From positions 12,244 to 76,243 of the forward strand of contig CAZGTB010000006.1 of the NCBI GenBank assembly GCA_964528665.1: DNA of 64,000 nt, written 5' to 3'. Each line of letters opens with the position of its first letter. The first letter of the stretch is position 1. The stretch is from Syntrophorhabdus sp964528665 (GTDB taxonomy: Bacteria > Desulfobacterota > Syntrophorhabdia > Syntrophorhabdales > Syntrophorhabdaceae). The notes under the pieces were generated by a model that saw only the letters and a list, made by a program, of their open reading frames with translations, had not been told where the DNA came from and searched no databases. Of this stretch, positions 59,183-64,000 are shown piece after piece. Both the position numbers and the translations under genes were made by a program.

Positions 59183-59866
59183 CTATGGAAGGGTGGACCC
59201 TTTCTGTTTGGCAGAAAAGGTTTTACCCCCAAACGCAGACCCTGCAATCCTCGTTTCCAGAGTCGAGTTCGGCTCCACCGAATATGTTATTATACCGGGC
59301 CCTTTTCCGCCATGGCCATCCATGATTTGTAGCCAGTCAGCACCGCTGGTGGCCGTCCAGTCGCAATTAGACTGTGTTACAACTTTTACGGTTGAGACTC
59401 CCCCTTCAGGTTTGAATGTTTTTCTACTAGGAGACAGTTTATACGTACAGGTGTTGACAGTGAGCTCCTCGGAAAAATCGCTCTCCTGCCCTGCCTCATC
59501 GTAGGCAGTTACCGCGAAGTAATAGTGATAGCCTTTTTCGAGCTTACTTACTTTCTTTAGTGTTCCATTTGTAATATCAATCATGCCCGAGTATGATCTG
59601 CTTTCGGTACCATAATAAAGCTTGTAACCTGCAATATTCTCAGAAGGTGAGTTTGGGTCCCACGCCAATGTGACCGCTCCACAGTATGCATGCTGAGCAA
59701 AGAGGACGAGGGATGCGAGGATGAGGAGAAGGGGAATAAAAAAAAGTTGAGTGATTGAATGGTTGAGCGGTTGATAAGAAGACCGTTGAGTGGTTGAGTG
59801 GTTGAGTGGTTGAGTGGGGGCAAGAAAGTTTTGAGTTGCATGTAAATGCGAAGAAAAATTTAACAT
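59183..59866 (-). CDS. Secreted FN3 plus BACON-like protein under a c-di-GMP riboswitch
   Basis: ATG 59866 (MLNFSSHLHATQNF) is chosen because AGGAGGTG (59880-59873) lies 6 bases upstream; the longer frame begins in the riboswitch. The n-region contains 8-base-word peptide (PTQPLNHSTTQ.., QPLNHSITQ) before the hydrophobic core LFFIPLLLILASLVLFAQHAYCG. The mature part is FN3 (TLAWDPNSPSENIAGYKLYYG) plus a BACON-like module (CTYKLSPSRKTFKPEGG, CDWTATSGADWLQIMDG). A paralogue of 39499-40134. Its role may be matrix or surface adhesion switched by c-di-GMP. Confidence 0.8.
   Translation of the reverse strand: MLNFSSHLHATQNFLAPTQPLNHSTTQRSSYQPLNHSITQLFFIPLLLILASLVLFAQHAYCGAVTLAWDPNSPSENIAGYKLYYGTESRSYSGMIDITNGTLKKVSKLEKGYHYYFAVTAYDEAGQESDFSEELTVNTCTYKLSPSRKTFKPEGGVSTVKVVTQSNCDWTATSGADWLQIMDGHGGKGPGIITYSVEPNSTLETRIAGSAFGGKTFSAKQKGSTLP
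59742..59818 (-). repeat. ACTCAACC word repeats inside the signal-peptide coding region
   Basis: GTTGAGTG (the complement of CACTCAAC) repeats several times within codons 16-45 of the FN3 protein, in frame. Confidence 0.85.
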
Positions 59867-59872
59867 GAAAAA

Positions 59873-60010
59873 CACCTCCTGGTTCATACATCTGCCGGCG
59901 AATGCCAGCACAGGAGGTGCTGCTTTCGCCTGGCAACCCTGCTGCCGTATCCTATTATGAAAAGGACTTAGGCCAGCGGTTTTGCGTCCCAGCCTTTCGG
60001 CTGGTTTGCC
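59873..60010 (-). ncRNA. Cyclic-di-GMP-I (GEMM-I) riboswitch with SD-sequestering platform
   Basis: On the minus strand from 60010: GGCAAACCAGCCGAAAGGCTGGG (GAAA tetraloop stem), ACGCAAAACC, GCTGGCCTAAGTCC, then GGATACGGCAGCAGGGTTGCC at 59932, matching the GEMM-I consensus in order, with the P1 stem GGCAA/TTGCC. After it, CACCTCCTG (inside the small stem AGCAC/GTGCT) is exactly complementary to CAGGAGGTG, the SD of the FN3 gene. Ligand binding would switch between masking and exposing that SD. Confidence 0.9.
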
Positions 60011-60029
60011 TTTTTCAAGCTAATGGCAT

Positions 60030-60377
60030 TATCGGCAAGAAGCTGGAAGGTCTTAAGGGTTGAGAATGTCATATCCCTGCTGAGTATGCCCATGATGTAA
60101 TTGTCGGACTTTTGGGTTTGGAGGAAAATGACAAAGGTCACAAATAAAGGCGGGTAATCTCGCTTGGGCGGGACAAGTTAGGCGATGGGAAGCCAACAAA
60201 CCGAAGGACGAGGGATGACCGCTGCGCTAGGACGTAGGAAGAGTAAGGCGGCTCTATGCTGATATAAAAGCAGCGAATGGGCGGGAGACAAAAGCACTTT
60301 CATCACGATGGGTGCTGAGTGCTGCCCTGATCCTTCAAAGTTATTCTGGACCAGGGCAGGCAGTTTGTTAAACTTGT
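60030..60377 (+). other. Gap between riboswitch and giant repeat protein
   Basis: No gene is recognised. Weak word-like traces such as AACAAACCGAAGGACGAGGG and GCGAATGGGCGGGAGAC occur near 60195-60290; a clear terminator for the giant gene is not seen. Confidence 0.4.
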
Positions 60378-63300
60378 TTACTTTTTGACGGAAGCGATGC
60401 GACTGGTCGTTGGAGATTCACTGGGATCGTCGTCGTCATCGTCGTCTGGCAAGTCATTAAGCGCATGTTGTTCGTCCTGTTCGTCAGTATCCTGTAGAAA
60501 GATTTTACGTTTGATATGTCTGAACTTCTCATGGGGGTTTAATTTTGCTTCGGATTCAAATTTTACTTTCACATTATGGTTGCGCTTAACATCGGTAATA
60601 GTTAATGCTTCGACCGATCCATGGGATTTACCATCCACCACAATTTTCTTAATATAGCTTCCGGGCTCAGGCGTGATGTTGTACACGAGTTGATCACCAT
60701 AGTCAACCTTGGTCTCGTGTTTGGACCGCTTAATTTGTTTTATCTTTTTTTCATTTTTAGCTTTCTTACCGTCTTCAATAGATATAGGTTCGTCCAGCGA
60801 TACAGCACCACTTCCTATTACTGTTGTTTTTACCTTCAATGATTTCAATTTGAATGCTGCAGTGACAACAGCATGTTTGTTCATTGTGATAGTGCAGCTT
60901 GTCCTGATACTCGTGCAATCACCGGAAAATCCATCAAAAGTGGAACTAACATCCTTCTCTGCCCGTAAGGTAACTTTCGTTCCCGAAGGATAGACTGTTG
61001 AGGCTGGAGTGGGCGTAACTTCTCCTATGCCCGTTCCAGTGGTGGTGACCATCAAAGTATAACCCTCAACAAAGCTGGCACTAATCGTATGGCTTGAGCT
61101 GACATTTGTAAAGGTGTATGAGCTGACGGCTCCCACCGAGGACCCATTGACAAGAACATCAGCTATTGTGTATCCAGAGCCTGGTGTAATCGTAAAGACC
61201 TGGTTTGCGCCTTGTGCTACAGTAACCGAACCAGAGGGTGATATTGTGCCGCCAGCAGACGCAGATGCATTGATGGTATGGGTAATCTGTCTAAATGTTG
61301 CGCTTATCGTGTGATTTGCGGTGACATTACTGAACGTAAAGGAACTAACGGTTCCCTGAGAAACTCCATCGACCAAGACGTTTGAGATAGCATAACCGCT
61401 GGTCGGTGAGATTGTAAATGTTTGGTTACTTCCATGGGATACTGTAACATTTCCGCTTGGTGAAATTGTACCACCGACCCCTGCCGATGCACTAATAGTG
61501 TAACTATTTGCCGTGAATGTTGCTGAAATTGTGTGATTTGCCGTGATATTATTAAAGGTAAATGAAGTGATGGCGCCCTGCGATACGCCATCTACTGTTA
61601 CGGTTGCTACGCTATAGCCGGTATTTGGCGTAATCGTATAAGTCTGATTTGCGCCATGGTTGACAGTGATTATTCCGCTCGGTGAGATAGTGCCGCCGGT
61701 TCCTGCAGAGGCAGTGAGTGTATAGGTTCGGACCGAGAACGTTGCGCTAATCGTGTGGGCTGCAGTGACATTACTGAACGTGTATGAGCTGACTGCCCCG
61801 ACGGATGTTCCATCAACTACAACATTCGAGACCACATATCCTGTGTTTGGAGTAATCGTAAATATTTGGTTTGATCCGTGGTTTACGGAAACAGAGCCAC
61901 TTGGTGTGATTGTACCGCCAACCCCTGCGGAGGCGGCAATAATATAAGTGTTGGCCGCGAAGCTCGCAGATATCATGTGGCTTGCATTCACATTTGTGAA
62001 GGTAAAAGAGCTTACAGCTCCCACTGATGACCCGTCCACGAGGACGTCAGCTATGCGATATCCAGAGTTCGGGGTTATAGTGAACGTCTGGGTTGCTCCA
62101 CCGCTGACCGCTACTGCACCGGATGGGGAAACGGAACCTCCTGGACCGGCCGACGCATTGATCGTATATGTATTTACTGTGAAACTTGCACTGATGGTGT
62201 GATTTGCAGTTACGTTACTGAACGTGTAGGAACTTACTGCTCCGACCGATGCGCCATCAACGAGAACGTTACTGACCCCATAACCAGTATTCGGTGTTAT
62301 GCTAAAGGTCTGGTTCGCCCCATGGTTGACGCTGACTGATCCTGTCGGTGATATGGAACCACCAGTTCCAGATGATGCTGTAATCGTGTAAGTCCTGACT
62401 GCGAAGGTTACGCTGATTGTGTGATTTGCTGTTACGTTACTGAACGTGTATGAGCTGACTGCCCCGACGGATGTTCCATCAACCGTTACACTTGAGACCT
62501 GATACCCAGTGCTGGCAGTTATGGAAAATGACTGATTTGTTCCGTGACTGACTGAGACCGAACCTGAAGGCGAGATTGTACCACCGGTTCCAGCTGAGGC
62601 CGTTATGATGTATGTGTTTGCTGCGAACGTTGCGCTAACCGTGTGGGCTGCGGTTACATTACTAAATGTATACGAACTGATTGCCCCCTGAGACACGCCA
62701 TCTACCATTACACTTGATATTGTGTAGCCAGTGTTGGCAGTTATGCTAAAGGTCTGGTTCGCCCCATGGTTGATGCTGACCGAACCGCTCGGAGATATTG
62801 TGCCTCCTGCACCAGCCGAAGCAGTAATTGTATAACTGTTCGCTGTGAAAGTTACCGAGATCGTATGATTTGCAGTTACATTATTGAACGTATAAGAACT
62901 GACGGCTCCGACTGATGCACCATCTACCAAGACATTTGCAATGGTGTACCCGGTATTTGCTGTTATGGTGAAGGTCCTGTTTGTTCCGTGGCTAACCGAG
63001 ACTGCTCCTGATGGAGAGATTGTTCCACCTGTGCCGGCGGATGCCGTAATAGTGTATGAAATTGCAGAGAAGGTAGCACTGATGGTATGGGCCGCAGTTA
63101 CATTGCTGAAGGTGTATGAGCTAACTGCTCCTACTGAGGTTCCGTCTACAGTAACGCTTGTTATGGTATAGCCAGTATTGGCCGTGATTGTAAATGTCTG
63201 ACTTGCTCCATGGTTGACGCTGACCGAACCGCTCGGAGATATTGTGCCTCCTGTACCAGCCGAAGCAGTAATTGTGTAAGTCCTTACCGAGAACGTTGCG

Positions 63301-64000
63301 CTAATCGTGTGCGCTGCTGTGACGTTGCTGAAGGTGTAAGAGCTAATTGCTCCCTGGGATACCCCATCAACCGTTACGCTGGCAATCTGATACCCGGTGT
63401 TCGCACTAATAGTAAATGATTGGTTAGACCCGTGATTCAGGCTCACCGAACCACTTGGAGAGATTGTCCCTCCCGTGCCTGCGGAAGCACTGATGATATA
63501 GGTATTGGCCGTGAAGCTTGCCGAGATTGTGTGGGCAGCCGTTATATTGCTAAAGGTGTATGAGCTAACTGCTCCTACTGAGGTTCCGTCTACAGTAACG
63601 CTTGTTATGGTATAGCCAGTATTTGCGGCGATGCTGAAGGTCTGGTTCGCCCCATGATTCACCGACACTGCCCCTGTCGGTGTTATCGTTCCCCCGGTTC
63701 CAGCTGATGCTGTAATCGTGTAGGTCCTGACTGCGAACGTTGCGCTAATCGTGTGGGTTGCTGTGACGTTGCTGAAGGTGTAAGAGCTTATTGCTCCTTG
63801 AGATACCCCATCAACCGTTACGCTGGCAATCTGATAACCTGTATTAGCGGCAATGGAGAAGGTCTGGCTCCCGCCTTGGGCTACAGAAACAGCCCCTGAC
63901 GGTGTTATCGTTCCTCCGGTTCCGGCTGAGGCCGTGATTGTATAGCTACTGGCGGTAAACGTTGCTGAGATGGTGTGGGCTGCTGTTACATTGCTAAAAG
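60378..64000 (-). CDS. Giant surface protein of InlB B-type 74-residue repeats, C-terminal part
   Basis: The frame is open to the right edge, so the true start is beyond the window; the GTG at 63668 is internal. At least 12 repeats of 74 residues (222 bp) follow the pattern YTITASAGTGGTISPSGS..HGANQTFTITANTGY..VTVDG-S-VGAVSSYTFSNVTAAHTISATF, the bacterial InlB B-repeat type. The tail has a divergent GTGIGEVTPTPAST repeat with FDGFSGDCTSIRTSC, a lysine-rich stretch and an Asp-rich end (DDDDDDDPSESP). It is probably an extended surface or matrix adhesin. The C-terminus has no PEP-CTERM or LPXTG signal. Confidence 0.85.
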   Translation of the reverse strand, partial: FSNVTAAHTISATFTASSYTITASAGTGGTITPSGAVSVAQGGSQTFSIAANTGYQIASVTVDGVSQGAISSYTFSNVTATHTISATFAVRTYTITASAGTGGTITPTGAVSVNHGANQTFSIAANTGYTITSVTVDGTSVGAVSSYTFSNITAAHTISASFTANTYIISASAGTGGTISPSGSVSLNHGSNQSFTISANTGYQIASVTVDGVSQGAISSYTFSNVTAAHTISATFSVRTYTITASAGTGGTISPSGSVSVNHGASQTFTITANTGYTITSVTVDGTSVGAVSSYTFSNVTAAHTISATFSAISYTITASAGTGGTISPSGAVSVSHGTNRTFTITANTGYTIANVLVDGASVGAVSSYTFNNVTANHTISVTFTANSYTITASAGAGGTISPSGSVSINHGANQTFSITANTGYTISSVMVDGVSQGAISSYTFSNVTAAHTVSATFAANTYIITASAGTGGTISPSGSVSVSHGTNQSFSITASTGYQVSSVTVDGTSVGAVSSYTFSNVTANHTISVTFAVRTYTITASSGTGGSISPTGSVSVNHGANQTFSITPNTGYGVSNVLVDGASVGAVSSYTFSNVTANHTISASFTVNTYTINASAGPGGSVSPSGAVAVSGGATQTFTITPNSGYRIADVLVDGSSVGAVSSFTFTNVNASHMISASFAANTYIIAASAGVGGTITPSGSVSVNHGSNQIFTITPNTGYVVSNVVVDGTSVGAVSSYTFSNVTAAHTISATFSVRTYTLTASAGTGGTISPSGIITVNHGANQTYTITPNTGYSVATVTVDGVSQGAITSFTFNNITANHTISATFTANSYTISASAGVGGTISPSGNVTVSHGSNQTFTISPTSGYAISNVLVDGVSQGTVSSFTFSNVTANHTISATFRQITHTINASASAGGTISPSGSVTVAQGANQVFTITPGSGYTIADVLVNGSSVGAVSSYTFTNVSSSHTISASFVEGYTLMVTTTGTGIGEVTPTPASTVYPSGTKVTLRAEKDVSSTFDGFSGDCTSIRTSCTITMNKHAVVTAAFKLKSLKVKTTVIGSGAVSLDEPISIEDGKKAKNEKKIKQIKRSKHETKVDYGDQLVYNITPEPGSYIKKIVVDGKSHGSVEALTITDVKRNHNVKVKFESEAKLNPHEKFRHIKRKIFLQDTDEQDEQHALNDLPDDDDDDDPSESPTTSRIASVKK

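Noticed and set aside
63668..63670. GTG as start of the giant repeat protein
   Set aside because: The frame stays open upstream to the window edge with further repeats, so this GTG is an internal Val codon.

Overview
The window is accessory chromosome from a Gram-negative bacterium. It is dominated by an extracellular or cell-surface polysaccharide locus of the XrtA (exosortase A)-associated type. Lineage markers are three XrtA/PEP-CTERM-associated families (DUF3473-type polysaccharide deacetylase, FemAB-like transferase, glutamine-hydrolysing amidotransferase), secreted fibronectin-III proteins carrying a TLAWDPN motif, a cyclic-di-GMP-I riboswitch, and a dense load of simple 'word-like' repeats. 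Together these suggest a Desulfobacterota (deltaproteobacterial) or similar environmental genome. That is an inference; no rRNA or housekeeping gene confirms it. No exosortase gene is visible.

Layout. 1-10.4 kb: a patchy, repeat-rich region with an S23-type gene end, a PP-loop amidotransferase-like enzyme, an acyl-CoA ligase, toxin-antitoxin (TA) pairs, an SGNH protein, an S23-type gene split by a small GIY-YIG element, a deacetylase, a DegT-type aminotransferase and a FemAB-like protein. 10.5-27 kb: a compact block almost free of repeats with glycosyltransferases, GNAT/CelD-like proteins, acyltransferases, a Wzx-like flippase, a Wzy/WaaL-like polymerase or ligase, a formyltransferase-deacetylase fusion and a methyltransferase. 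27-30 kb: two secreted proteins. 30-39.5 kb: oxidoreductase, epimerase, amidotransferase, an AlgI/AlgJ-like acetylation pair, a glycosyltransferase and a frameshifted SGNH gene. 40-54 kb: more sugar genes (polyprenyl-phosphate glycosyltransferase, GT2s, radical SAM, epimerase, GT-C-like, UbiA-like), nearly every gap filled by repeats. 54-59.2 kb: an island of five TA or TA-like loci, several damaged. 57.3-64 kb: secreted FN3 proteins and a giant 74-residue-repeat protein running off the right edge.

Together the sugar genes can supply modified sugars (amidation, amination, deacetylation, formylation, O-acetylation, methylation), assemble a lipid-linked repeat unit, flip it and polymerise or ligate it. 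The FN3, BACON-like and InlB-like proteins are plausible surface or matrix partners, one under c-di-GMP control.

The most unusual content is the repeats. (1) Arrays with a 9-base period (consensus near AACCCAATA) end at or run through the start codons of eight genes, and seven of those lack a Shine-Dalgarno (SD) sequence. (2) An 8-base word (ACTCAACC) and related words lie in frame inside genes, including the middle of the acyl-CoA ligase and the n-regions of two signal peptides. (3) A family of about 200-290 bp elements with CGCAGAG-rich terminal inverted repeats encloses hairpins whose stems show compensatory changes between copies, so it looks like a structured-RNA or MITE-like family. (4) A 297 bp element with perfect 12 bp terminal inverted repeats carries only a GIY-YIG nuclease gene and splits an S23-type gene at its most conserved motif.
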